Shown piece by piece: positions 50,591 through 63,238 of a DNA stretch of 64,000 bases. Position numbers and translations under genes: made by a program. How positions within the stretch are numbered: the first letter of the stretch is position 1; each line of letters begins with the position of its first letter. The notes under the pieces are model-generated. The model did not search any database. It had not been told where the DNA came from and was given only the letters and a program-made list of their open reading frames with translations. Source of the DNA: Icerya purchasi (Eukaryota; Arthropoda; Insecta; Hemiptera; Monophlebidae); contig CM077116.1 of NCBI GenBank assembly GCA_039619475.1, positions 280,503,258 to 280,567,257 on the forward strand, in the 5' to 3' direction.

Positions 50591-52171
50591 CATATATCAA
50601 AAAAAATATCCGGAACGAATTTTAATAAACTAAAAACAAGAAAACCGGCAAATTGACGTTAACCGCATTATATAGAGACATACAGAAGACAAGAATGGAC
50701 AAAGAAATTGGAATAAAACTAACACCTCATATATCAGAACATTACAATAAAGAGCACCCGATGAAATATACTGAGAGCGCCAGAATTGAAAATTTCCCAT
50801 GGGAGAGAGAGAAAACTATAACGGCCAAAAATTTTTAAACGGCGAAGCAGCATAGAAATACTAGCGAACAACGAGATAAATAATGTAAATATAAAAAACT
50901 AATAATTAAAAACCAGGACAGCTTTATAGAACAACAGTAAATTAACAAAATAGAATTAAGAAACAACGAGGGAAATCCTGATATAATCATTAAAGAGTGC
51001 GAGTAAAGAAATTCTCTCAAAGGTGCCAGCGGAGAACCAAATCAAGCATGGCTGAGAATTCATGAAAACCTAGCGGAATATTAACTGGAAAATTCAGACG
51101 AAAGTTCGCCTGGAAATATCTAATAAATAACAGCTGAAGGAGAACGAAAATTAAAATGGAATTAATGATCATTTAATGGAGACGGGAGTCACTATTGGGT
51201 AAAGAGATGGGGAACAATGGGGCTGTGAACACGAATAGATTACAATGAACATACACATCTCTCTCCGATTGATTAAAGTGGTGGAGATCACCCACTAATT
51301 ACATATTCGTTCACATTATGAGTATATCTGTTAAAACATTACACTAAGGAGTAATTGATATATAAATTAATTTAGAAAATATTTTGGTTTGTAGATTTTC
51401 CTGTCGTTTGTTCAACAATTATGTGTCGATGGAACGTGCGATTCGTTTGATTGATTTCGTCATTAATACAATAGGTAATAAGTAGTACCTCATACGTGTG
51501 TGCCATTTTTGTTCTGTTGCAGTACGGTTAATAATTATTATGATTATATTGTTCCTCAAATTTCTTCCCGGGACGTGACCTGCTCAATAATTCTATGGAA
51601 GTGGAAACGCTCCATGTACTGGACCATGATGAGTGCAATAGGATGGATATGCAAAATATTCTGGCTGGAAGAATAAACCATTTAAAGATCTAGCTGAATC
51701 CGGCTTGGGCAAGAAGAGAATGGAAAAGTTAACCGAGCTCGGGCTGGTGAAAACGTTGATGGTGGGATTTGCAGAATTCCGCTTGGGGAAAGCAGGACTG
51801 GAAAAGTTTTCACTCGCCCGGCTTGCGAAAGGGGGGACCGAGTTTTCTACAATCATCCGGATGGTGTAAACGAACATGTCGTTTACCCCATCTGGATTAC
51901 AGCAGAACTTTCCGCCCCCTCGTTCTTCAACCGAGCCATTGGGAATTTTTACCGTACGTTTTCCCCAACCGGAGTTCTGTCAATTCTGCGGGCCATGTAA
52001 TACCCAGCTAGAGTTCGGGGTGTATTGACAACCTCGCTTGCCCCAAACCGAGGCGGATACATCACATCAAAACAATATTGTCACGGTCCGAATTTTGCAT
52101 ACCTTATTAGCCGCGCTTAACATCTTCCACCGAATCACACGCTTCCGCTTGCGAAGACCTTCTACAGAAAA
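50591..52171. repeat. Monomer unit 33 (E type)
   Basis: Copy of unit 28 at +7905 bp. Its end is further changed: CATGTAATACCC and CAGCTAGAG near 51995-52012, and CGCTTAACATC near 52113. These are shared fully with unit 38 and partly with unit 40. Confidence 0.95.
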
Positions 52172-53752
52172 AATATATCAAAAAAAATATCCGGAACGAA
52201 TTTTAATAAACTGAAAACAAGAAAACCGGCAAAATAACGTTAACCGCATTATATAGCGACGTACAGAAGACAAGAATGGACAAAGAAATTGGAGTAAAAA
52301 TAACACCTCATATATCAGAACATTATAATAAAGAGCACCCGATGAAATATACTGAGAGCGCCAGAATTGAAAATTTCCCATGGGAAAGAGTGAAAACTAT
52401 AACGGCCAAAAATTCTTAAACGGCGAAGCAGCATAGAAATACTAGCGAACAACGAGATAAATAATGTAAATATAAAAAACTAATAATTAAAAACCAGGAC
52501 AGCTTTATAGAACAACAGTAAATTAACAAAATAGAATTAAGAAACAACGAGGGAAATCCTGATATAATCAATAAAGAGTGCGAGTAAAGAAATTCTCTCA
52601 AAGGTGCCAGCGGAGAACCAAATCAAGCATGGCTGAGAATTCATGAAAACCTAGCGGAATATTAACTGGAAAATTCAGACGAAAGTTCGCCTGGAAATAT
52701 CTAATAAATAACAGCTGAAGGAGAACGAAAATTAAAATGGAATTAATGATCATTTAATGGAGACGGGAGTCGCTATTGGGTAAAGAGATGGGGAACAATG
52801 GGGCTGTGAACACGAATAGATTACAATGAACATACACATCCCTCTCCGATTGATTAAAGTGGTGGAGATCACCCACTAATTACATATTCGTTCACATTAT
52901 GAGTATATCTGTTAAAACATTACACTATGGAGTAATTGATATATAAATTAATTTAGAAAATATTTTGGTTTGTAGATTTTCCTGTCGTTTGTTCAACAAT
53001 TATGTGTCGATGGAACGTGCGATTCGTTTGATTGATTTCGTCATTAATACAATAGGTAATAAGTAGTACCTCGTACCTGGGTGCCATTTTTGTTCTGTTG
53101 CAGTACGGTTAATAATTATTATGATTATATTTTTCCTCAAATTTCTTGCCGGGACGTGACCTGCCCAATAATTCTTTGGAAGTGGAAACGCTCCATGTAC
53201 TGGACCATGATGAGTGCAGTAGGATGGATATGCAAAATATTCTGGCTGGAAGAATAGACCTTTTAAAGATCTAGCTGAATCCGGCTGGGGCAAGAAGAGA
53301 ATGGAAAAGTTAACCGAGCTCGGGCTGGTGAAATCGTTGACGTTGGGATTTGCAGAATTCCGCTTGGGGAAAGCAGGACTGGAAAAGTTTTCACTCGCCC
53401 GGCTGGGGAAAGGGGGGACCGAGTTGTCTACAATCATCCGGATGGTGTAAACGAACATGTCGTTTACCCCATCTGGATTACAGCAGAACTTTCCGCCCCC
53501 TCGTTCTTCAACCGAGCCATTGGAAATTTTTACCGTACGTTTTCCCCAACAGGAGTTCTGTCAATTCTGCGGGCCATGTTATACCCAGCTCGAGTTCGGG
53601 GTGTATTGACAACCTCGCTTGCCCCAAACCGAGGCGGATACATCACATCAAAACAATATTGTCACGGTCCGAATTTTGCATACCTTATTAGCCGCGCTTA
53701 TCATCTTCCACCGAATCACACGCTTCTGCTTGCGAAGACCTTCTACAGAAAA
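52172..53752. repeat. Monomer unit 34 (F front, D back)
   Basis: Front begins AATATATC with GGGAAAGAGTGAAAAC near 52382 and GAACAACAG near 52511. The back from about 53060 is D type (TTGCCGGG, AAATCGTTGACG). Private TATTTTTCC near 53127 and ACACTATGG near 52922. Confidence 0.94.
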
Positions 53753-55333
53753 CATATATCAAAAAAAATATCCGGAACGAATTTTAATAAACTGAAAACA
53801 AGAAAACCGGCAAAATGACGTTAACCGCATTATATAGAGACGTACAGAAGACAAGAATGGACAAAGAAATTGGAATAAAACTAACACCTCATATATCAGA
53901 ACAATACAATAAAGAGCACCCGATGAAATATACTGAGAGCGCCAGAATTGAAAATTTCCCATGGGAGAGAGAGAAAACTATAACGGCCAAAAATTCTTAA
54001 ACGGCGAAGCAGCATAGAAATACTAGCGAACAACGAGATAAATAATGTAAATATAAAAAACTAATAATTAAAAACCAGGACAGCTTTATAGAATAACAGT
54101 AAATTAAAAAAATAGAATTAAGAAACAACGAGGGAAATCCTGATATAATCAATAAAAAGTGCGCGTAAAGAAATTCTCTCAAAGGTGCCAGCGGAGAACC
54201 AAATCAAGCATGGCTGAGAATTCATGAAAACCTAGCGGAATATTAACTGGAAAATTCAGACGAAGGATCGCCTGGAAATATCTAATAAATAACAGCTGAA
54301 GGAGAACGAAAATTAAAATGGAATTAATGATCATTTAACGGAGACGGGAGTCGCTATTGGGTAAAGAGGTGGGGCACAATGGGGCTGTGAACACGGATAG
54401 ATTACAATGAACATACACATCTCTCTCCGGTTGATTAAAGTGGTGGAGATCACCCACTAATTACATATTCGTTCACATTATGAGTATATCTGTTAAAACA
54501 TTACGCTAAGGAGTAATTGATACATAAATTAATTTAGAAAATATTTTGGTTTGTAGATTTACCTGTCGTTTGTTCAACAATTATGTGTCGATGGAACGTG
54601 CGATTCGTTTGATTGATTTCGTCATTAATACAATAGGTAATAAGTAGTACCTCGTACCTGGGTGCCATTTTTGTTCTGTTGCAGTACGGTTAATAATTAT
54701 TATGATTATATTGTTCCTCAAATTTCTTGCCGGGACGTGACCTGCCCAATAATTCTTTGGAAGTGGAAACGCTCCATGTACTGGACCATGATGAGTGCAG
54801 TAGGATGGATATGCAAAATATTCTGGCTGGAAGAATAGACCTTTTAAAGATCTAGCTGAATCCGGCTGGGGCAAGAAGAGAATGGAAAAGTTAACCGAGC
54901 TCGGGCTGGTGAAATCGTTGACGTTGGGATTTGCAGAATTCCGCTTGGGGAAAGCAGGACTGGAAAAGTTTTCACTCGCCCGGCTGGGGAAAGGGGGGAC
55001 CGAGTTGTCTACAATCATCCGGATGGTGTAAACGAACATGTCGTTTACCCCATCTGGATTACAGCAGAACTTTCCGCCCCCTCGTTCTTCAACCGAGCCA
55101 TTGGAAATTTTTACCGTACGTTTTCCCCAACAGGAGTTCTGTCAATTCTGCGGGCCATGTTATACCCAGCTCGAGTTCGGGGTGTATTGACAACCTCGCT
55201 TGCCCCAAACCGAGGCGGATACATCACATCAAAACAATATTGTCACGGTCCGAATTTTGCATACCTTATTAGCCGCGCTTATCATCTTCCACCGAATCAC
55301 ACGCTTCTGCTTGCGAAGACCTTCTACAGAAAA
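53753..55333. repeat. Monomer unit 35 (d2 subtype)
   Basis: D backbone with TTAAAAAAATAG and GTGAACACGG. Has TTACGCTAAGG near 54503, shared with unit 40 at +7905 bp. Confidence 0.95.
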
Positions 55334-56914
55334 CATATATCAAAAAAAATATCCGGAACGAATTTTAATAAACTGAAAACAAGAAAACCGGCAAAATGAC
55401 GTTAACCGCATTATATAGAGACGTACAGAAGACAAGAATGGACAAAGAAATTGGAATAAAACTAACACCTCATATATCAGAACAATACAATAAAGAGCAC
55501 CCGATGAAATATACTGAGAGCGCCAGAATTGAAAATTTCCCATGGGAGAGAGAGAAAACTATAACGGCCAAAAATTCTTAAACGGCGAAGCAGCATAGAA
55601 ATACTAGCGAACAACGAGATAAATAATGTAAATATAAAAAACTAATAATTAAAAACCAGGACAGCTTTATAGAATAACAGTAAATTAACAAAATAGAATT
55701 AAGAAACAACGAGGGAAATCCTGATATAATCAATAAAAAGTGCGCGTAAAGAAATTCTCTCAAAGGTGCCAGCGGAGAACCAAATCAAGCATGGCTGAGA
55801 ATTCATGAAAACCTAGCGGAATATTAACTGGAAAATTCAGACGAAGGATCGCCTGGAAATATCTAATAAATAACAGCTGAAGGAGAACGAAAATTAAAAT
55901 GGAATTAATGATCATTTAACGGAGACGGGAGTCGCTATTGGGTAAAGAGGTGGGGCACAATGGGGCTGTGAAATCGGATAGATTACAATGAACATACACA
56001 TCTCTCTCCGGTTGATTAAAGTGGTGGAGATCACCCACTAATTACATATTCGTTCACATTATGAGTATATCTGTTAAAACATTACACTAAGGAGTAATTG
56101 ATACATAAATTAATTTAGAAAATATTTTGGTTTGTAGATTTACCTGTCGTTTGTTCAACAATTATGTGTCGATGGAACGTGCGATTCGTTTGATTGATTT
56201 CGTCATTAATACAATAGGTAATAAGTAGTACCTCGTACCTGGGTGCCATTTTTGTTCTGTTGCAGTACGGTTAATAATTATTATGATTATATTGTTCCTC
56301 AAATTTCTTGCCGGGACGTGACCTGCCCAATAATTCTTTGGAAGTGGAAACGCTCCATGTACTGGACCATGATGAGTGCAGTAGGATGGATATGCAAAAT
56401 ATTCTGGCTGGAAGAATAGACCTTTTAAAGATCTAGCTGAATCCGGCTGGGGCAAGAAGAGAATGGAAAAGTTAACCGAGCTCGGGCTGGTGAAATCGTT
56501 GACGTTGGGATTTGCAGAATTCCGCTTGGGGAAAGCAGGACTGGAAAAGTTTTCACTCGCCCGGCTGGGGAAAGGGGGGACCGAGTTGTCTACAATCATC
56601 CGGATGGTGTAAACGAACATGTCGTTTACCCCATCTGGATTACAGCAGAACTTTCCGCCCCCTCGTTCTTCAACCGAGCCATTGGAAATTTTTACCGTAC
56701 GTTTTCCCCAACAGGAGTTCTGTCAATTCTGCGGGCCATGTTATACCCAGCTCGAGTTCGGGGTGTATTGACAACCTCGCTTGCCCCAAACCGAGGCGGA
56801 TACATCACATCAAAACAATATTGTCACGGTCCGAATTTTGCATACCTTATTAGCTGCGCTTATCATCTTCCACCGAATCACACGCTTCTGCTTGCGAAGA
56901 CCTTCTACAGAAAA
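55334..56914. repeat. Monomer unit 36 (d1 subtype)
   Basis: D backbone with TTAACAAAATAG and GTGAAATCGG near 55968. One private change, AGCTGCGC, near 56852. Confidence 0.95.
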
Positions 56915-58495
56915 CATATATCAAAAAAAATATCCGGAACGAATTTTAATAAACTGAAAACAAGAAAACCGGCAAAATGACGTTAACCGCATTATATAGA
57001 GACGTACAGAAGACAAGAATGGACAAAGAAATTGGAATAAAACTAACACCTCATATATCAGAACAATACAATAAAGAGCACCCGATGAAATATACTGAGA
57101 GCGCCAGAATTGAAAATTTCCCATGGGAGAGAGAGAAAACTATAACGGCCAAAAATTCTTAAACGGCGAAGCAGCATAGAAATACTAGCGAACAACGAGA
57201 TAAATAATGTAAATATAAAAAACTAATAATTAAAAACCAGGACAGCTTTATAGAATAACAGTAAATTAAAAAAATAGAATTAAGAAACAACGAGGGAAAT
57301 CCTGATATAATCAATAAAAAGTGCGCGTAAAGAAATTCTCTCAAAGGTGCCAGCGGAGAACCAAATCAAGCATGGCTGAGAATTCATGAAAACCTAGCGG
57401 AATATTAACTGGAAAATTCAGACGAAGGATCGCCTGGAAATATCTAATAAATAACAGCTGAAGGAGAACGAAAATTAAAATGGAATTAATGATCATTTAA
57501 CGGAGACGGGAGTCGCTATTGGGTAAAGAGGTGGGGCACAATGGGGCTGTGAACACGGATAGATTACAATGAACATACACATCTCTCTCCGGTTGATTAA
57601 AGTGGTGGAGATCACCCACTAATTACATATTCGTTCACATTATGAGTATATCTGTTGAAACATTACACTAAGGAGTAATTGATACATAAATTAATTTAGA
57701 AAATATTTTGGTTTGTAGATTTACCTGTCGTTTGTTCAACAATTATGTGTCGATGGAACGTGCGATTCGTTTGATTGATTTCGTCATTAATACAATAGGT
57801 AATAAGTAGTACCTCGTACCTGGGTGCCATTTTTGTTCTGTTGCAGTACGGTTAATAATTATTATGATTATATTGTTCCTCAAATTTCTTGCCGGGACGT
57901 GACCTGCCCAATAATTCTTTGGAAGTGGAAACGCTCCATGTACTGGACCATGATGAGTGCAGTAGGATGGATATGCAAAATATTCTGGCTGGAAGAATAG
58001 ACCTTTTAAAGATCTAGCTGAATCCGGCTGGGGCAAGAAGAGAATGGAAAAGTTAACCGAGCTCGGGCTGGTGAAATCGTTGACGTTGGGATTTGCAGAA
58101 TTCCGCTTGGGGAAAGCAGGACTGGAAAAGTTTTCACTCGCCCGGCTGGGGAAAGGGGGGACCGAGTTGTCTACAATCATCCGGATGGTGTAAACGAACA
58201 TGTCGTTTACCCCATCTGGATTACAGCAGAACTTTCCGCCCCCTCGTTCTTCAACCGAGCCATTGGAAATTTTTACCGTACGTTTTCCCCAACAGGAGTT
58301 CTGTCAATTCTGCGGGCCATGTTATACCCAGCTCGAGTTCGGGGTGTATTGACAACCTCGCTTGCCCCAAACCGAGGCGGATACATCACATCAAAACAAT
58401 ATTGTCACGGTCCGAATTTTGCATACCTTATTAGCCGCGCTTATCATCTTCCACCGAATCACACGCTTCTGCTTGCGAAGACCTTCTACAGAAAA
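56915..58495. repeat. Monomer unit 37 (d2 subtype)
   Basis: D backbone with TTAAAAAAATAG and GTGAACACGG. One private change, CTGTTGAAAC, near 57651. Confidence 0.95.
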
Positions 58496-60076
58496 CATAT
58501 ATCAAAAAAAATATCCGGAACGAATTTTAATAAACTGAAAACAAGAAAACCGGCAAAATGACGTTAACCGCATTATATAGAGACGTACAGAAGACAAGAA
58601 TGGACAAAGAAATTGGAATAAAACTAACACCTCATATATCAGAACAATACAATAAAGAGCACCCGATGAAATATACTGAGAGCGCCAGAATTGAAAATTT
58701 CCCATGGGAGAGAGAGAAAACTATAACGGCCAAAAATTCTTAAACGGCGAAGCAGCATAGAAATACTAGCGAACAACGAGATAAATAATGTAAATATAAA
58801 AAACTAATAATTAAAAACCAGGACAGCTTTATAGAATAACAGTAAATTAAAAAAATAGAATTAAGAAACAACGAGGGAAATCCTGATATAATCAATAAAA
58901 AGTGCGCGTAAAGAAATTCTCTCAAAGGTGCCAGCGGAGAACCAAATCAAGCATGGCTGAGAATTCATGAAAACCTAGCGGAATATTAACTGGAAAATTC
59001 AGACGAAAGTTCGCCTGGAAATATCTAATAAATAACAGCTGAAGGAGAACGAAAATTAAAATGGAATTAATGATCATTTAATGGAGACGGGAGTCGCTAT
59101 TGGGTAAAGAGATGGGGAACAATGGGGCTGTGAACACGAATAGATTACAATGAACATACACATCTCTCTCCGATTGATTAAAGTGGTGGAGATCACCCAC
59201 TAATTACATATTCGTTCACATTATGAGTATATCTGTTAAAACATTACACCACGGAGTAATTGATATATAAATTAATTTAGAAAATATTTTGGTTTGTAGA
59301 TTTTCCTGTCGTTTGTTCAACAATTATGTGTCGATGGAACGTGCGATTCGTTTGATTGATTTCGTCATTAATACAATAGGTAATAAGTAGTACCTCATAC
59401 GTGTGTGCCATTTTTGTTCTGTTGCAGTACGGTTAATAATTATTATGATTATATTGTTCCTCAAATTTCTTCCCGGGACGTGACCTGCTCAATAATTCTA
59501 TGGAAGTGGAAACGCTCCATGTACTGGACCATGATGAGTGCAATAGGATGGATATGCAAAATATTCTGGCTGGAAGAATAAACCATTTAAAGATCTAGCT
59601 GAATCCGGCTTGGGCAAGAAGAGAATGGAAAAGTTAACCGAGCTCGGGCTGGTGAAAACGTTGATGGTGGGATTTGCAGAATTCCGCTTGGGGAAAGCAG
59701 GACTGGAAAAGTTTTCACTCGCCCGGCTTGCGAAAGGGGGGACCGAGTTTTCTACAATCATCCGGATGGTGTAAACGAACATGTCGTTTACCCCATCTGG
59801 ATTACAGCAGAACTTTCCGCCCCCTCGTTCTTCAACCGAGCCATTGGGAATTTTTACCGTACGTTTTCCCCAACCGGAGTTCTGTCAATTCTGCGGGCCA
59901 TGTAATACCCAGCTAGAGTTCGGGGTGTATTGACAACCTCGCTTGCCCCAAACCGAGGCGGATACATCACATCAAAACAATATTGTCACGGTCCGAATTT
60001 TGCATACCTTATTAGCCGCGCTTAACATCTTCCACCGAATCACACGCTTCTGCTTGCGAAGACCTTCTACAGAAAA
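58496..60076. repeat. Monomer unit 38 (d2 front, E back)
   Basis: D-type front (GAACAATAC, AAAAAGTGCGCG) up to about 58930. From GACGAAAGTTCGCC near 59003 it follows unit 33 at +7905 bp. ACACCACGG near 59246 is private. The hybrid junction lies in roughly 58930-59010. Confidence 0.94.
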
Positions 60077-61657
60077 AATATATCAAAAAAAATATCCGGA
60101 ACGAATTTTAATAAACTGAAAACAAGAAAACCGGCAAAATAACGTTAACCGCATTATATGGAGACGTACAGAAGACAAGAATGGACAAAGAAATTGGAGT
60201 AAAAATAACACCTCATATATCAGAACATTATAATAAAGAGCACCCGATGAAATATACTGAGAGCGCCAGAATTGAAAATTTCCCATGGGAAAGAGTGAAA
60301 ACTATAACGGCCAAAAATTCTTAAACGGCGAAGCAGCATAGAAATACTAGCGAACAACGAGATAAATAATGTAAATATAAAAAACTAATAATTAAAAACC
60401 AGGACAGCTTTATAGAACAACAGTAAATTAACAAAATAGAATTAAGAAACAACGAGGGAAATCCTGATATAATCAATAAAGAGTGCGAGTAAAGAAATTC
60501 TCTCAAAGGTGCCAGCGGAGAACCAAATCAAGCATGGCTGAGAATTCATGAAAACCTAGCGGAATATTAACTGGAAAATTCAGACGAAAGTTCGCCTGGA
60601 AATATCTAATAAATAACAGCTGAAGGAGAACGAAAATTAAAATGGAATTAATGATCATTTAATGGAGACGGGAGTCGCTATTGGGTAAAGAGATGGGGAA
60701 CAATGGGGCTGTGAACACGAATAGATTACAATGAACATACACATCCCTCTCCGATTGATTAAAGTGGTGGAGATCACCCACTAATTACATATTCGTTCAC
60801 ATTATGAGTATATCTGTTAAAACATTACACTAAGGAGTAATTGATATATAAATTAATTTAGAAAATATTTTGGTTTGTAGATTTTCCTGTCGTTTGTTCA
60901 ACAATTATGTGTCGATGGAACGTGCGATTCGTTTGATTGATTTCGTCATTAATACAATAGGTAATAAGTAGTACCTCGTACCTGGGTGCCATTTTTGTTC
61001 TGTTGCAGTACGGTTAATAATTATTATGATTATATTGTTCCTCAAATTTCTTCCCGGGACGTGACCTGCCCAATAATTCTTTGGAAGTGGAAACGCTCCA
61101 TGTACTGGACCATGATGAGTGCAGTAGGATGGATATGCAAAATATTCTGGCTGGAAGAATAGACCTTTTAAAGATCTAGCTGAATCCGGCTGGGGCAAGA
61201 AGAGAATGGAAAAGTTAACCGAGCTCGGGCTGGTGAAATCGTTGACGTTGGGATTTGCAGAATTCCGCTTGGGGAAAGCAGGACTGGAAAAGTTTTCACT
61301 CGCCCGGCTGGGGAAAGGGGGGACCGAGTTGTCTACAATCATCCGGATGGTGTAAACGAACATGTCGTTTACCCCATCTGGATTACAGCAGAACTTTCCG
61401 CCCCCTCGTTCTTCAACCGAGCCATTGGAAATTTTTACCGTACGTTTTCCCCAACAGGAGTTCTGTCAATTCTGCGGGCCATGTTATACCCAGCTCGAGT
61501 TCGGGGTGTATTGACAACCTCGCTTGCCCCAAACCGAGGCGGATACATCACATCAAAACAATATTGTCACGGTCCGAATTTTGCATACCTTATTAGCCGC
61601 GCTTATCATCTTCCACCGAATCACACGCTTCTGCTTGCGAAGACCTTCTACAGAAAA
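60077..61657. repeat. Monomer unit 39 (copy of unit 34)
   Basis: Matches unit 34 at +7905 bp, including GGGAAAGAGTGAAAAC. It differs by TATATGGAGACG near 60156 and by TTCCCGGGACG near 61050, where unit 34 has TTGCCGGGACG. Confidence 0.94.
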
Positions 61658-63238
61658 CATATATCAAAAAAAATATCCGGAACGAATTTTAATAAACTGA
61701 AAACAAGAAAACCGGCAAAATGACGTTAACCGCATTATATAGAGACGTACAGAAGACAAGAATGGACAAAGAAATTGGAATAAAACTAACACCTCATATA
61801 TCAGAACAATACAATAAAGAGCACCCGATGAAATATACTGAGAGCGCCAGAATTGAAAATTTCCCATGGGAGAGAGAGAAAACTATAACGGCCAAAAATT
61901 CTTAAACGGCGAAGCAGCATAGAAATACTAGCGAACAACGAGATAAATAATGTAAATATAAAAAACTAATAATTAAAAACCAGGACAGCTTTATAGAATA
62001 ACAGTAAATTAAAAAAATAGAATTAAGAAACAACGAGGGAAATCCTGATATAATCAATAAAAAGTGCGCGTAAAGAAATTCTCTCAAAGGTGCCAGCGGA
62101 GAACCAAATCAAGCATGGCTGAGAATTCATGAAAACCTAGCGGAATATTAACTGGAAAATTCAGACGAAGGATCGCCTGGAAATATCTAATAAATAACAG
62201 CTGAAGGAGAACGAAAATTAAAATGGAATTAATGATCATTTAACGGAGACGGGAGTCGCTATTGGGTAAAGAGGTGGGGCACAATGGGGCTGTGAACACG
62301 GATAGATTACAATGAACATACACATCTCTCTCCGGTTGATTAAAGTGGTGGAGATCACCCACTAATTACATATTCGTTCACATTATGAGTATATCTGTTA
62401 AAACATTACGCTAAGGAGTAATTGATACATAAATTAATTTAGAAAATATTTTGGTTTGTAGATTTTCCTGTCGTTTGTTCAACAATTATGTGTCGATGGA
62501 ACGTGCGATTCGTTTGATTGATTTCGTCATTAATACAATAGGTAATAAATAGTACCTCATACGTGTGTGCCATTTTTGTTCTGTTGCAGTACGGTTAATA
62601 ATTATTATGATTATATTGTTCCTCAAATTTCTTCCCGGGACGTGACCTGCTCAATAATTCTATGGAAGTGGAAACGCTCCATGTACTGGACCATGATGAG
62701 TGCAATAGGATGGATATGCAAAATATTCTGGCTGGAAGAATAGACCTTTTAAAGATCTAGCTGAATCCGGCTGGGGCAAGAAGAGAATGGAAAAGTTAAC
62801 CGAGCTCGGGCTGGTGAAAACGTTGATGGTGGGATTTGCAGAATTCCGCTTGGGGAAAGCAGGACTGGAAATGTTTTCACTCGCCCGGCTTGCGAAAGGG
62901 GGGACCGAGTTTTCTACAATGATCCGGATGGTGTAAACGAACATGTCGTTTACCCCATCTGGATTACAGCAGAACTTTCCGCCCCCTCGTTCTTCAACCG
63001 AGCCATTGGGAATTTTTACCGTACGTTTTCCCCAACCGGAGTTCTGTCAATTCTGCGGGCCATGTTATACCCAGCTCGAGTTCGGGGTGTATTGACAACC
63101 TCGCTTGCCCCAAACCGAGGCGGATACATCACATCAAAACAATATTGTCACGGTCCGAATTTTGCATACCTTATTAGCCGCGCTTAACATCTTCCACCGA
63201 ATCACACGCTTCTGCTTGCGAAGACCTTCTACAGAAAA
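61658..63238. repeat. Monomer unit 40 (d2 front, E-like back)
   Basis: d2 front matching unit 35 at +7905 bp. From about 62460 it carries E markers (TGCTCAATAATTCTATGG, CGCTTAACATC) but lacks AATAAACCATTT. Private GGAAATGTTTTC near 62867 and CAATGATCCGG near 62917. Confidence 0.94.
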
